DNA of 64,000 bases from Thozetella sp. PMI_491 (Eukaryota > Ascomycota > Sordariomycetes > Chaetosphaeriales > Chaetosphaeriaceae): contig MU270038.1 of the NCBI GenBank assembly GCA_021432635.1, forward strand, positions 868,001-932,000, in the 5' to 3' direction. A program made the position numbers and the translations under genes. Shown piece by piece: positions 23,701 through 33,861 of this stretch. A model generated the notes under the pieces. The model was not told the DNA's origin, ran no database searches, and saw only the letters and a list, made by a program, of their open reading frames with translations. Position 1 is the stretch's first letter, and every line of letters begins with the position of its first letter.

Positions 23701-25202
23701 GTGTGTGCTACCAACATCGAGACATGGCCTCGGTGCCCTAGTGCCAGGAGGCGAAGAACACATAAAAGAGTCGACCGTCGAGTACGTTGCATACTACGTA
23801 TACTCGTCCACCCACGCCCCCATCGGCCCACGCCACCCATCCACGTTATGTTCCCCTCCCGGAAGCAACAGAGCCCGTCTGGTAAGCTCTACGATTCGGT
23901 ATGGTTCTCTCGGCCTCATCCTTTTTTATACCGCTCCCGGCCCCAAAAAAGGCATCCCACTACAGCTTGCATGGGTCCTCTATGGTTGTGACTGCACGAC
24001 CCGAGCCGCTGGATCTGTGCGTGGCTGTCCCTCCCCCCCCCCCTTTTTTTTTCCGTTGTCCTCTTGGAGAGCATCCGTTCTGCCTCAAACGGTCAAAGGG
24101 CGGCCTTCTTTTGGCCGATGTTCAGCCTCCGGAATTCCCGTACCGACGGGCCCTGCTTCCTCGCGCATGGCAAGGGATGCCCGGGATATCTTTCCAGGAA
24201 AACGCGAGACGGGTAATGGACCATGAACCATTCCGACTGCCGAGCTCCCGGCTGTCCAGGCTGTCCAGGCTGTCGAGAGGCGCCTCCGAACCCCAGGAAG
24301 GTTGGTTGACAACGTATGTACCTTTTCTAGCGATTGGCCCGCTGGCCCAGAAAAAAGTAATGCCGAGATACCCTAACCTGAGATGTCTGAAGCTGTCTTG
24401 CCTTAGGAGCCCCCACCCTCTTCGACCGATGAGGGATTAACAAAGCGCAGGACGCCGATGGCACGCGCGTGTATACAATGTCTCGCGCCAGGACCGATCT
24501 GCCAGCATATGATATCAACGCACGGCTAAGAAGAGCGGTCTCGTTTTGCATCGCATCATGTCCTGCACCTAGCTGACAGTGCTGCGCTTACCCCCCTAGA
24601 AAGCACCCCCTGTATGTGCCGTCCTTCCATCAACCTTTTGGGGTTACACGCGATAGGGAGAAATGAAGTGAACTTTCCTTTGCGCCGTGACCGGTTGGCT
24701 GTCCGATCAAGTATCCGAGCTCACAGCTCGCGAAAGACTGCGGGCACAGCTGCTGCTGGTCTGGGCACTCTGAAACAAAAATTCGCTGCGCGGCAGTGAC
24801 ATGCCCCGTCCACGATTTGCCACGCTTCAGGACTCCGGTGGCTACCGCTCGGCTCTCATTGTGGGACAGATGTGATGTGTTTTGCTAGAGCCCCCTCGTG
24901 TGGCTGTTTGCTTCGTTATAGATAGCACGCGAATACGCTACATAGGTACAGCCTCCCCTGGGAACTCTCCAGCCTTCGGTGTTGAGCAGCCATATGCATG
25001 GCCGCGTTCCCATACGCTGCTTTCTCACCACAGCCCAGGCCATGGCTTGTGCTTCTTGGCACCTCACTTCGTGGGCGTGATAGTAGGCGTTGGTGTGTCA
25101 ATCCTCGCCAGGCGACAGTGACAATGCACCCATAGCAGCATTTGCAATAGACACCATCGAGTCTCTCGAGTCCGCTCGCATGACTGCGGTGCTGCCAGCC
25201 TC
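20768..25202. other. 4.4-kb gene-free tract
   Basis: Open frames here, up to about 180 codons, show Arg/Pro/Ser-rich translations with no domain and no consistent splice structure. Short oddities include G and C homopolymers (for example near 24030), a T-rich tract at 24040-24055 and a 10-bp direct repeat (ggctgtccag type) at about 24251-24275. No tRNA or rRNA was found. It may carry distal SCH9 regulation or long-noncoding transcription, but nothing in the sequence shows this. Confidence 0.5.
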
Positions 25203-25687
25203 CTAGGCGTCCTTGGCTCGAACTTTCTCCACGAACCCCTTTAGCTTCATCCCCAGCTCAACTGTGGTGCCGCTGGGATACGCCTTGGGATGGACACCTC
25301 GACGCGGGGCGAGGGGGTCAGGATACTCCGCTGCGAGAAATTTAGAAACTATTCCCGGCTGCCTGGCCTCTCTTTGCCAGGGGCAGTGGCATCTGTGGGA
25401 GGACTCACTACTGCTGAACTTCTGGTCTGACAGGCGAGACTTGGCCGCCTCATACTCCTCCTGCCACTGTGTAGAGGCCTCGTCAGTGTCCCTCCGTCCA
25501 GACCAGGAAGGCGCCCGAGGGTGAGCCGGCCAGCGAGGCTCCTGACACGTACCTTCTTGGTGTTCCAGTTGGCGGCTCCCTTCGACCCCTGGCCAGCTGA
25601 CTGGGCCGACCCATCTCCAGCGGCAGTGGCCGACTTGGAGGGGTCCGAGGAATGAAAGTCTGCCATCGTCTCGTCGGGCGCGGCCAT
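25203..25687 (-). CDS. Small spliced protein of unknown function (106 aa)
   Basis: Three exons, complement(25203..25330, 25409..25466, 25553..25687), rebuilt from matching phases and consensus sites: donors gtacgt and gtgagt, acceptors ctacacag and ctcgcag. The product starts MAAPDETMADFHSSD. It has a Gly/Ser/Ala-rich first third, a central charged segment NWNTKKWQEEYEAAKSRL predicted helical, then DPLAPRRGVHPKAYPSGTT and a basic C-terminus ending VEKVRAKDA. It has no signal peptide and no membrane segment. I do not recognise the family. The coordinated splice phases and GC3 codon bias argue it is a real gene. It is divergent from the SUZ-domain gene, with about 440 bases between the starts. 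Confidence 0.72.
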
Positions 25688-26125
25688 GATTTGTGTTGGT
25701 CGGTGGTCGAAACTGCCCAGCCAAAAGCCCAAAACGATCCTGCTTGTGTGTCGTGACACCGCTGATTTGGGAGAGATGTGTTCTGATTATGGGTGTCGCC
25801 TTGCGCGACGAAGCCTGTGTGTGACAAGGCAGCCAAAGCAGCGCTCACCTCGACAGCGTTGGTGGGGCAGGTGAAGCTAGCTCTTGGGCTCTGAAGCTCC
25901 CAGAAGCCCGGAAGTGCCCTGTGAACGGACCATATATGGGCTCGTGCACGATTCTGTGGAGACCGGTGTTCCCTCACTTTGTCGTGCAGCGCCGTCTTCA
26001 CTTTGTGGAATTCTTAAAACCTGCCGACGAGATACCTCATAGTTGTGACGCATTCTGTCGGAAACTGTCATTTCGCCGATAGCCTCCTTAAGTTCATACC
26101 GCTATCGATTTATTCTGTGCTCACA

Positions 26126-27028
26126 ATGTCGAAGTCCAGCAAAGTTCCGGACGCCTGGGATGACGACTGGGAGGCTCAACCCGATCCCGCACAGCAGCAA
26201 GCGCCGGCGGCGTTGGAACCCAAAGTCCCGCTGACCAAAAAGGAACGCTGGGCCAGGCATGCCGAGACGCAAAGAAAGCTGTGGGAGGAAGCGTATACAT
26301 CTCTACTCTGAGCCGTCTCCTTTCTGAAAACATGCTAATCCCCGCGCAGCGAGGCCCCTGAAGAGCCAAACTATATGACCATAAACAACACGGTCCCCCT
26401 AACGTCAGGGTTCAAGCCGGCTATGAAGCTTCTGAGCCGCAAGCCGGCGCCGCAGATGATTGCTAAGAGGGACCCGGTCACCGGCATGCAGAAGATGACC
26501 CTCCAGGATGACGAAGACGACGACGACGAGAAAAAGCCTCAGCCGACAGTCGAAGAGATCCGGGAGAGGCAGCAGCGGGAGCGCGAGGAGAAGCAGCGGC
26601 GCTACAACGAAGCCCGGGCCAAGATTTTTGGCGAGCCAACCCCGCCATCCAGGAGCTCGACACCTGGCACTACGACGCCTCCCGAGGGCCGCCAGAACCC
26701 ACGGGGCAGGGGTCGGGGAGGCCGGGGTGGCGGTGGTGGCGGCGGGCGCAACGACAACCGCCAGGGCAGCGACTCGAAGCAGGACGGTCAAGGTAACCGC
26801 CGCTCTCAAACACAACAGACAGGCGCGAGGGAGCTGTTCGATCCTGGTTACTCGCCGAAGCCCGGCTTCGGCATGCAGAAACGAGGCGGTGAGCCGTCCA
26901 CCCCCTCACCAGGACGCTCCACAACCCCCAGGCAGGACGAGCAGCCCATACGCGCACCACGGGGACCGGACTGCAGTGGTCGCGGCGGCTTTGGATTCGC
27001 ACGGCGAGGTGGATCACAAGAAAGTTGA
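26126..27028 (+). CDS. SUZ domain-type RNA-binding protein
   Basis: Two exons, 26126..26292 and 26350..27028, encode about 281 aa. The N-terminus (PDAWDDDWEAQ) and the segment around residues 90-155, ending RRYNEARAKIFGE, match the SUZ pattern of fungal SZRD1-like proteins: a conserved basic/acidic motif linked to RNA binding. The C-terminal half is RGG-like (RGRGRGGRGGGGGGG) and Ser/Thr/Pro-rich, ending GRGGFGFARRGGSQES. The intron (26293-26349, gtatac...cgcag, with a gctaat branch) joins LWEEA to EAPEEPNYMT. An upstream in-frame Met at 26045 exists, but the ATG at 26126 fits the conserved N-terminus. It is convergent with NAR1, with only 64 bases between the stop codons. Confidence 0.8.
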
Positions 27029-27092
27029 TGCGACACGGCATCATTTATTCATCCCTTTACCGGGGGGTATCAGTATATACAAAAAATTGGGC

Positions 27093-28850
27093 TCACCATC
27101 CGCCGCCAATTTTGCCTGCGAGTTGGACAACACGTTCGGTATCCGTCTGGCCCTTGCCCACATCGCTGATCACCTCGCGGTAACTTGTATATGCCAGCCT
27201 GTCTAACCCGATCCCTGTGCTGGCAGACCAATGGGCGAGAGCTTCTCGGATGCTTGACGACAAGCCCTCTTCTGTCAGCTGCTCCTCGCTGTCTGCCATT
27301 TCGACGTCGCCGCTCTCCGAACCGGACTCGTCCGCGGAGAAGTATGCCTCGTCGACTTGTGACAACCAATCTTTTTGCTCCCGTGGGCCTGGCTTCTCGG
27401 GGAATCCCCTTCGGTCGATAAGAATCTGGTCGTCAACCTTGAGCTGGCCGCCGCCGTTGGTGCAGCCGCCGGGACAGGCCATGACCTCGACATAGCCGTA
27501 CTCGAGACCTGCCGACTTGCCAGCCGGTTTTCTCGCGCTACCAAACGGCTTTGCGCCGGGCATCCTCGAGGTCCGTGCGGGCTTAAGCTTTCGCACCAAG
27601 TTCTGTATGTTGCGGAAGCCATAGTACCTGGCTGCTTTGAATATAGTCTCGCCAGAGGCAGAGTTGACCGCGTATTCTACAACGTCGGGGTTTCTGCCCG
27701 GTATAGTTTGAACCTTCGAGTTGGGGTACCGCGACTGAACCTCGCGGAGGATAAAGTGGAGGTTGCCACCGGAAGTCCCGGCTTCTGGAAATGGCCGACC
27801 AGCGCTTCGCGGTGGGAACAAGAAGTTGTGCATAATAGGATCGGGGAACAGAGGCTGTTGCTCTCCGGGCCCTGCGTGGGGGAGGGTGAAGAAGTCAATC
27901 GCCCTCGACTCGGTGAGCATGAGTATCTCTCTGCTCGTGATGACGCAGTCGACGTCGCGCACGCCCCGGCCCGGCTTCCCATCGCCCGCCCATACTGCGT
28001 CTGTCAGCTCCTCGCGGCTCGCCTCCAGCTTCTTGTCGAAACAGGGCATGATGGCGAGGTGCCATATCCTCTCCGGGGGGATGCCTAGCCGGCGGCTCAG
28101 CGTCGTCTTGAGGAGGGTGCCCATGAGGGCCTGTGGCGACTTGACACGCGACAGATGAGGCAGAACGTAGGGGTGCGTCTTCTCTGCATAGCATACCCAG
28201 CCGGGGCAGGAGGAGGTGAGGATGGGTGCTGATGGTTTTCCTGGGGGCGTCAAGGAGCCGCCGAGAACCTCGTCAGATCCGAGTACAAGACATGCCTCGC
28301 GCGCCGTGTTCGTGTCCACCATCCATGTGAATCCGTTCCCCCACTTTCCCCCTGCCCGAAGGCCGGCCGCACCTATGAGGAGCTGCTCAATCATGTGCCC
28401 AGCGCTTTGCTCGCTCACCCCAGGCCCCGTCGCAGCGGCCAGACTCGCGCGCGTCTGGGGTGAGACGCTCGCCACGAACAGCTTACGGTTCGGATCTTCT
28501 AGGCCCTCCACGTTGTAGTTGCCGTCCGCATCAGGGCCATGTATAACCAGCGCTGGTGCGCCATCGAGGGTGTTGAGCACTTCGCTGTGGCTCTGCAGGC
28601 TGACGAGGACGGCCTCAGCTGAGGTCACACATCCGGAACAGGCGAGGCAGTCGGTTAGGGAGATCTGGGCGGGCGCGGCAGAGCCGACCTGAGGCTCGGC
28701 GCCGTCGAGAACGACCTCGTGCTCGAGGGAGGAGGGGTCGTGGCTCTGCGCGGGGGCGGGTGCGACAGGGAGCGTCTCCACGGGCTTGATGCAGGCGACG
28801 CCGGGACTTATGAAGTCATTCAGGTCGTCTGCGGACAGGATTGCCGACAT
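27093..28850 (-). CDS. NAR1: Cytosolic Fe-S cluster assembly factor, iron-only hydrogenase-like
   Basis: A single exon of 585 aa. Nar1 links early and late steps of the cytosolic iron-sulfur assembly (CIA) pathway. Cluster ligands are visible: Cys20 and the CLACSGC group (Cys68, 71, 74) for the N-terminal [4Fe-4S] site. The hydrogenase-like site has [20 protein letters not shown] and [12 protein letters not shown]. The protein ends GGGW; a conserved terminal aromatic residue is known in this family as a CIA-targeting signal. The start at 28850 ([13 protein letters not shown]) matches the family; the longer in-frame extension upstream (to 29132) looks like leader. There is a mild Glu/Asp/Ser-rich insertion before the C-terminal small-subunit-like region. 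Confidence 0.93.
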   Translation of the reverse strand: MSAILSADDLNDFISPGVACIKPVETLPVAPAPAQSHDPSSLEHEVVLDGAEPQVGSAAPAQISLTDCLACSGCVTSAEAVLVSLQSHSEVLNTLDGAPALVIHGPDADGNYNVEGLEDPNRKLFVASVSPQTRASLAAATGPGVSEQSAGHMIEQLLIGAAGLRAGGKWGNGFTWMVDTNTAREACLVLGSDEVLGGSLTPPGKPSAPILTSSCPGWVCYAEKTHPYVLPHLSRVKSPQALMGTLLKTTLSRRLGIPPERIWHLAIMPCFDKKLEASREELTDAVWAGDGKPGRGVRDVDCVITSREILMLTESRAIDFFTLPHAGPGEQQPLFPDPIMHNFLFPPRSAGRPFPEAGTSGGNLHFILREVQSRYPNSKVQTIPGRNPDVVEYAVNSASGETIFKAARYYGFRNIQNLVRKLKPARTSRMPGAKPFGSARKPAGKSAGLEYGYVEVMACPGGCTNGGGQLKVDDQILIDRRGFPEKPGPREQKDWLSQVDEAYFSADESGSESGDVEMADSEEQLTEEGLSSSIREALAHWSASTGIGLDRLAYTSYREVISDVGKGQTDTERVVQLAGKIGGGW

Positions 28851-29509
28851 GGTGCTGTCGCGCGACCGGCTGGTCCTATCGAAGGGTCGCTCTGTGAAGG
28901 TGTTCGAGGGGAAAGACAGGGGCCGCGAATGGCGCGGTGTTTGCCACGGGCCTAAAGCCTGGCTTGATGGCACGTTGAGTTTAACTGGAGTTCGAGTGAT
29001 GTGTGCGGACTTGGGCAAAAAAAAAAAAGAATAGGCGATATGCTCCAGGTGTGCTGGAGAACGGAACCGTTTGGGGGTTTGGCGATGTATAAAAATTCTT
29101 GAGCGCACGCCCGGAGATGCGCAATTTGACAATTTGACAGCCTCTCAGTGGACAAACTCGGCGGTCGCTGCTTTGAAATGCGATGCGAAATCGGCGCCGG
29201 TTGGCAGTCTAGGCGGTCGAGGTGGGCCGAACCGATTGCATGGGTCCCCTAGTAACCCGCTATTTTCCGCGGCAACCGGCCAATCATACAGGGACTAATT
29301 GACGCGCTTGGGATGACGTAGCCTCGATGGGTCGAGCTTCTTGGAGTTCTCGAGCCACGCCTGCTAGACTGACCTAGGTCTAGCTATATCAACTCACACT
29401 CTCTGTCTACAGGAAACCATACTGGCCCGAGCGGGTTGCCTCGTAGTCTGTGTCGAAACTGTTCATCTCGCCCTTGGTGTGTGCTTCCTCGCAAACGAAC
29501 GAGTAAGCT
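28851..29509. promoter_or_regulatory. Divergent promoter region between NAR1 and the four-helix membrane protein
   Basis: About 660 bases between two outward-facing genes. It holds an A12 run at about 29018-29029 in the NAR1 leader. No specific motif could be assigned. Confidence 0.45.
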
Positions 29510-30224
29510 ATGGATGTGAGTACACTCTACAACTCTACACCTTGCCTAAACCTAGGTGCTCATTTACTTATTCGCTACCTACCCGGCTTTCAGGCCGTCT
29601 CAGCGTACAGCTTCGGTAGCCTCGCGTGGTTGAGCACGCAGGCGGTTCCACTCATCATATGGCCGGCCTTCATCAGCTCGATCCTGAGCACCGATTACCA
29701 ACAAATAGACTGTACGCGACGTTGGTCGACGTTGGCTAGACATGGTGCTGGATGGCTGACGAGCAAGGCAGATGTTGAGCAGTATTTCGCCCGCTCTCTG
29801 GGCTTCTCCCAGCTCACGGTTGGCCTGCTCCTGGTGATTCTCACCGGGGCCTTGCCGCTGACATCGGCGGTTGATAGTATGCTAGGCCCCTCCTACACTC
29901 TCGGCTGCATGGACCTCTGCTGATCTCAACGCCCCAGCCCCGTCGGACACAGTCTCGCCGTATGCAAGTGCCGCAGTTCTAATATCTATGCTCTATCACG
30001 CATCGGCAGCCTTCTACGCCTATGCGAGATATGGCACGACGGACCAGACCGGGTATTTGCTGGGATGTCTCGGGAGCAGCGTCTTTGCCATGTTCGGGCT
30101 GTGGGTCGTTCTGTTTGCCGGTGACAAGGGCCACATAAGCAAGCGGACAGGTGCGGACAAGAGGACGAGCGGGTGGCCGTTCAAGAATGCCGAGGCGGAT
30201 AAGAGGAAACCAAAGGCGCTGTGA
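29510..30224 (+). CDS. Four-helix integral membrane protein, unknown function
   Basis: Four exons: 29510..29515, 29594..29711, 29772..29876 and 29938..30224, about 171 aa. The first exon is only ATG GAT, followed by a consensus gtgagt donor. Introns of 78, 60 and 61 nt are supported by branch-like sites (gctgac, ctgat/tcaac) and phase. Four hydrophobic segments are evident: SLAWLSTQAVPLIIWPAF; SQLTVGLLLVILTGALPL; AAVLISMLYHASAAFYAY; LLGCLGSSVFAMFGLWVV. The cytosolic tail HISKRTGADKRTSGWPFKN is very like the tail of a widespread uncharacterised ascomycete family. If intron 2 is retained, the frame stays open but a basic, non-membrane stretch is inserted; splicing gives the cleaner protein. Confidence 0.75.
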
Positions 30225-30663
30225 CTACGTCAGAGAAGGCTGTCGGCATCAGAAAGCCATCTATTGGATTTCTGGCGGCGTCTCCCATCCTGCCATGTGC
30301 GGACATGCATATGTCACCAAGACAGGGGACGTGCTAGCTAACTGGAGCAACAATCACCCTTCGTATACTGAGGGCATGTGCCCTTGATGGACCAGTCGTT
30401 CTGCGGCGCCGTTCCGATAACCATACATTAAGCCCTATCCTACACCGTCCCTGAAACGCCGTTCCCGAATATTGTCTCGTAGCACTTAGGCCGCTCCCCG
30501 AGTCGGACACAACCGTCCCTATCTTCCCGCATGTCCTCCATGGCACGTGGCGATATGCCAGACGGTCCGCCTCTGGATGCCGCACGGGGGAAATATGCGA
30601 GCTCCCGTGAAAGAACCGGCCATACTCGGGCAGTCCTCTCCTCGAAACAGTTCCCAGGCATCT
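30225..30663. other. Convergent 3' intergenic region
   Basis: About 440 bases between the stops of the membrane protein and the C2H2 protein. No gene was seen. Confidence 0.4.
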
Positions 30664-31874
30664 CTAGTCTTCGGCGGCACTGGCGGTCGCGCCATTCGCC
30701 ATATCAGCGTCGGCTGGTTGCTCATCCGCCTCAGCTGGTTGCTCATCCTCCTCGGCTGGTTGCTCATCCGCCTCGGTCGACACCTCCACGGTGGCGGCTT
30801 CCGGTAGTTGTACATCCATGTGGCCGCTGAGGACAGCCATTCGCCTATGGTAGTGGTCCTGCTCGGACCGCACCACCTGGTCTAGGAGCACTTCCTTCTC
30901 CAGCCATTCCTGCTTGTAGAGCTTCTCCCAGCGTTTGCACTCGCTAGTCAGCTCTTCTCCGTCCTTCTCGGCCCACTTGACCTGCAGCCGACAGAGCATA
31001 TGCAGACGATCTAGGGGCATCGCCATCTCTTTGGCCGTGAAGCCCAAGTCTTCTGTGAGAGAGGTGAACATCTCGGCGTCTGAGTCGCCCGCGTTGCTGG
31101 CTTCGTCGACCGTATCATCCTGACCGGTGGCGTGCGACGTCGGCGTCTTGATGATGATCTTGAGCTTCGACTTGCTCGGGCCGCTGGCCTGCATACTCTT
31201 GGGGACCGGGTCGGACGGCCGCAAGGCTTCCGTTTCGTGGACTGTGCGCATGTGCTTGGCGAGGGCGTCAGATCGTGTAAATGCGCGGTCACACTCTGCT
31301 CAGCGGGACGTGTTAGTGATTCTCGATGCCAAATGAAAGCAGACAGCAGCGAATTTGGAGACGCACCTGGCAAGTAGCAGTAGAATGGCTTCTCCCTCGT
31401 GTGACTCCTCATGTGCGCCTTGAGCGCATATCCACTGGCGTGCGGGAGGCTTTTTCTGTTGCATCCGATCCACTCGCAAGTGTATTTCTTCTGCCGGCCC
31501 TCGATGTGGTCATTGTGGATGTGCTCGACGAGCTTGTCCATATTGTCCAGCTCGCCCGCTTTGCATCCCTCCCAGACGCATGTAATAATCTGCTCTTGGA
31601 AGTCGTCCTCATCCGGCCGGGCGTTGACCGGCGAGCTGGGGATGTCGCCATCTGTGTCGTACGACACATCCGACATGCCCTCCAACGAGTCCGGGCCACC
31701 GCCTTCAGGCTCTGGGACCACCGCCGATGAGGTCGTTGAACCGACACCCAGCTTCTGTCGCTTCGGCGGAGGCTCGTCCTCCATGGCCTCGGTGGCGTCG
31801 GCGTCCTCGGGGTACTCGTCCGTCTCGTCCATAGACGAGAGGGGTGATTCTGCCGGAGAATCATGTCGCGCCAT
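30664..31874 (-). CDS. C2H2 zinc-finger protein, Iec1 (INO80 complex)-like
   Basis: Two exons, complement(30664..31295, 31367..31874), about 379 aa. The N-terminus is acidic with a basic KRQK patch. Three consecutive zinc fingers begin at CVWEGC, CEWIGC and CYLPEC; the third is completed across the 71-nt intron (YLP-ECDRAFTRSDALAKHM). The segment after the fingers (TVHETEALRPSDPVPKSMQ) and a C-terminal region with a coiled-coil-like stretch (KRWEKLYKQEWLEKEV) match fungal proteins related to Iec1, a fission yeast INO80 chromatin-remodelling subunit. This identity is inferred from pattern. The C-terminus carries a 7-residue repeat (ADEQPAE). It is nuclear by type. Confidence 0.75.
30710..30772. 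repeat. 21-bp coding minisatellite, three copies
   Basis: Three tandem near-identical 21-bp units (tcggctggttgctcatccgcc type) at 30710, 30731 and 30752. On the minus strand they encode repeats of ADEQPAE in the C-terminus of the C2H2 protein. Confidence 0.9.
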
Positions 31875-32539
31875 TTTGTCGGGGGGGGAGAAGACAGCCG
31901 TCTGCGCAGATGCAGGTGTTGCCGAAGAGAGGCTACTTTGTTGAGAGGATGAGAGCCGCGCGCGACCTGTTTAGCTTCGGCGCGATTGCGACGGTCGGAG
32001 CAGGGTGCTGAACAAGGGGATGTTATGATGCGAGTCGGAGCCTAGTGAGGAAGCAAACGAGTAGCCTCCGTGGTATTAGAGGAAGAATTTCGATGGAAAT
32101 GGCTTTCGTGGAGCGACAATTGCCGATTTGCCTCCACGCGCCTGCAACTTTTTCTACAGCGGCAAGTCAACTGGTCGGGACTACGATCATCTGTACTTAT
32201 TTTGGGAGCTTGGCTCCTGGCACGCCGGTGATGGGCTGTCATACACTGACAGCTGTCACCACCTGCCGTGGTCACCTCCACGCCTGAGCTGGCAAGCCTA
32301 GACCCCTGAAATTACACCAGATTCCATGCAGCTGAAAAACATCCTGCCCGAATTTGTTTATTACCCCTCCCCCGCCAACGGTCGTCGGAGTCCACACCAA
32401 ACAAAAGCACTTGCTTGCCGCCTGCTCGCACAACAACCTCGCTTCGCAACTGCAAGGTTTTGTTTTTCCTTTGAAAATACATATTGATATAGCTACGACC
32501 TATTTGGCTGGTAGACTTTTTCCCATCATCTAGTCAACC
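31875..32539. promoter_or_regulatory. Divergent promoter region between the C2H2 protein and RNA1
   Basis: About 665 bases between two outward-facing starts. A pyrimidine/TTTT-rich leader precedes the RNA1 ATG. No gene is seen. Confidence 0.45.
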
Positions 32540-33861
32540 ATGGCTTCCACCAAGGTATTTTCCCTCGAGGGGAAGGGCCTGAAGCTGGACACCGCCGAGG
32601 ATCTCGAGGCCCATATCGCCGAGCTTCGCGCCAACGATGTCGAAGAGGTCAAGATTCTGGGCAACACACTGGGTGTAGGAGCTTGCAAACTTCTAGGAGA
32701 AGTTCTCTCAACCAAGAAAAACCTCAAGGTTGGTTCGCTCGCAGCCTGCTCGAGGCAGGAGGCAACAGCGCAGAGTGGCTGACGTCGTTGGGCTGTTAGG
32801 TCGCAAACCTCGCCGACATCTTCACCGGTCGGCTTCTCAACGAGATTCCCGAGGCGCTTTCGTCCCTCCTGACGTCGATTCTGAACCTCCCAAAGCTGAC
32901 CACAATCAATCTAAATGATAACGCCTTCGGCCTCAACACACAAGCTCCCGTCGTCGCCTTCCTCTCGGCCCACGTGCCGCTCCAGCACCTCTATCTCAAC
33001 AACAACGGTCTGGGACCGCACGCTGGAATCCTGGTCGCCGATGCCCTCTCGGAGCTGCACGCCAAGAAAGAAGAGGCGCGCAAGAACGGACAAGAGGTCC
33101 CGGACCTCGAGACCGTCATCTGCGGCCGCAACCGGCTCGAGAATGGAAGCATGACCGCCTGGGCCAAGGCCTTCAGCTTGCACAACAAGGTCAAGGAGGT
33201 CAAGATGGTGCAGAACGGCATCCGACAGGAGGGTATCTCGCACTTGCTCTCTGAGGGCCTCAGCCGTGCCTCGCAGCTCAAGGTTCTCGATCTCCAGGAC
33301 AACACCTTCACCCTCGTGGGTGCCAAGGCCCTCGCCAAGGTAACACCGATCTGGACCGAGATCCAGGAGCTCGGTATCGGCGACTCCCTTCTTGGAGGCA
33401 AGGGAGGTGTCCTCCTGGGTAACTCCCTTGCACTAGGGAAAAACAAGAAGCTCGAGCTCCTACGCCTGCAGTACAACGAGATCACGACAAACGGTCTGAA
33501 GAGCCTTGCGAAGGCTGCCAAGGAGGGACTCCCCGCGCTCAAGAAGATCGAGCTCAACGGAAACAAGTTCTCCGAAGACGACGAGTCGATCCTTGCACTG
33601 CAGGACCTCTTCGAGGAACGCAAGGAGGCTCTGGGGGGCGACGTGGTCGTGGAGGACGAGTGGGGCCTCGATGAACTCGACGAGCTGGAGGAGGTTGACT
33701 CGGATGAGGAAGAAGAGGAAGATGATGAAGAGGTCGAGGCGGAGGAGCGCGCCGAGAAGCTCATCAAGGAGGCCGAGGAGGCCCAGGAGGAGCCCACTGT
33801 CCAGCTCAAGGACAAGGAGGTGGACGAGCTGGCGGGCAAGCTCTCCAAGACAGAGATCTAA
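32540..33861 (+). CDS. RNA1: Ran GTPase-activating protein (RanGAP1/Rna1)
   Basis: Two exons, 32540..32728 and 32800..33861, about 416 aa. Leucine-rich repeats with NxxL/LxxLxLNxN spacing run from about residue 30 to 335 (LPKLTTINLNDNAFG, PLQHLYLNNNGLG, LKVLDLQDNTFT, LELLRLQYNEIT). The conserved segment ADIFTGRLLNEIPEAL places Arg74 at the position of the conserved Arg in the fission yeast protein. A long acidic tail (oligo Glu/Asp, residues about 355-385) follows. It stimulates GTP hydrolysis by Ran on the cytosolic side of the nuclear pore, giving direction to nuclear transport. The intron of 71 nt is in phase 0 and its acceptor precedes GTCGCAAACC. Confidence 0.94.

Noticed and set aside
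28851-29132. N-terminal extension of NAR1 to an upstream Met
   Set aside because: The extension is Phe/Arg/His-rich leader-like sequence with an A-run; family proteins begin at the [10 protein letters not shown] form.
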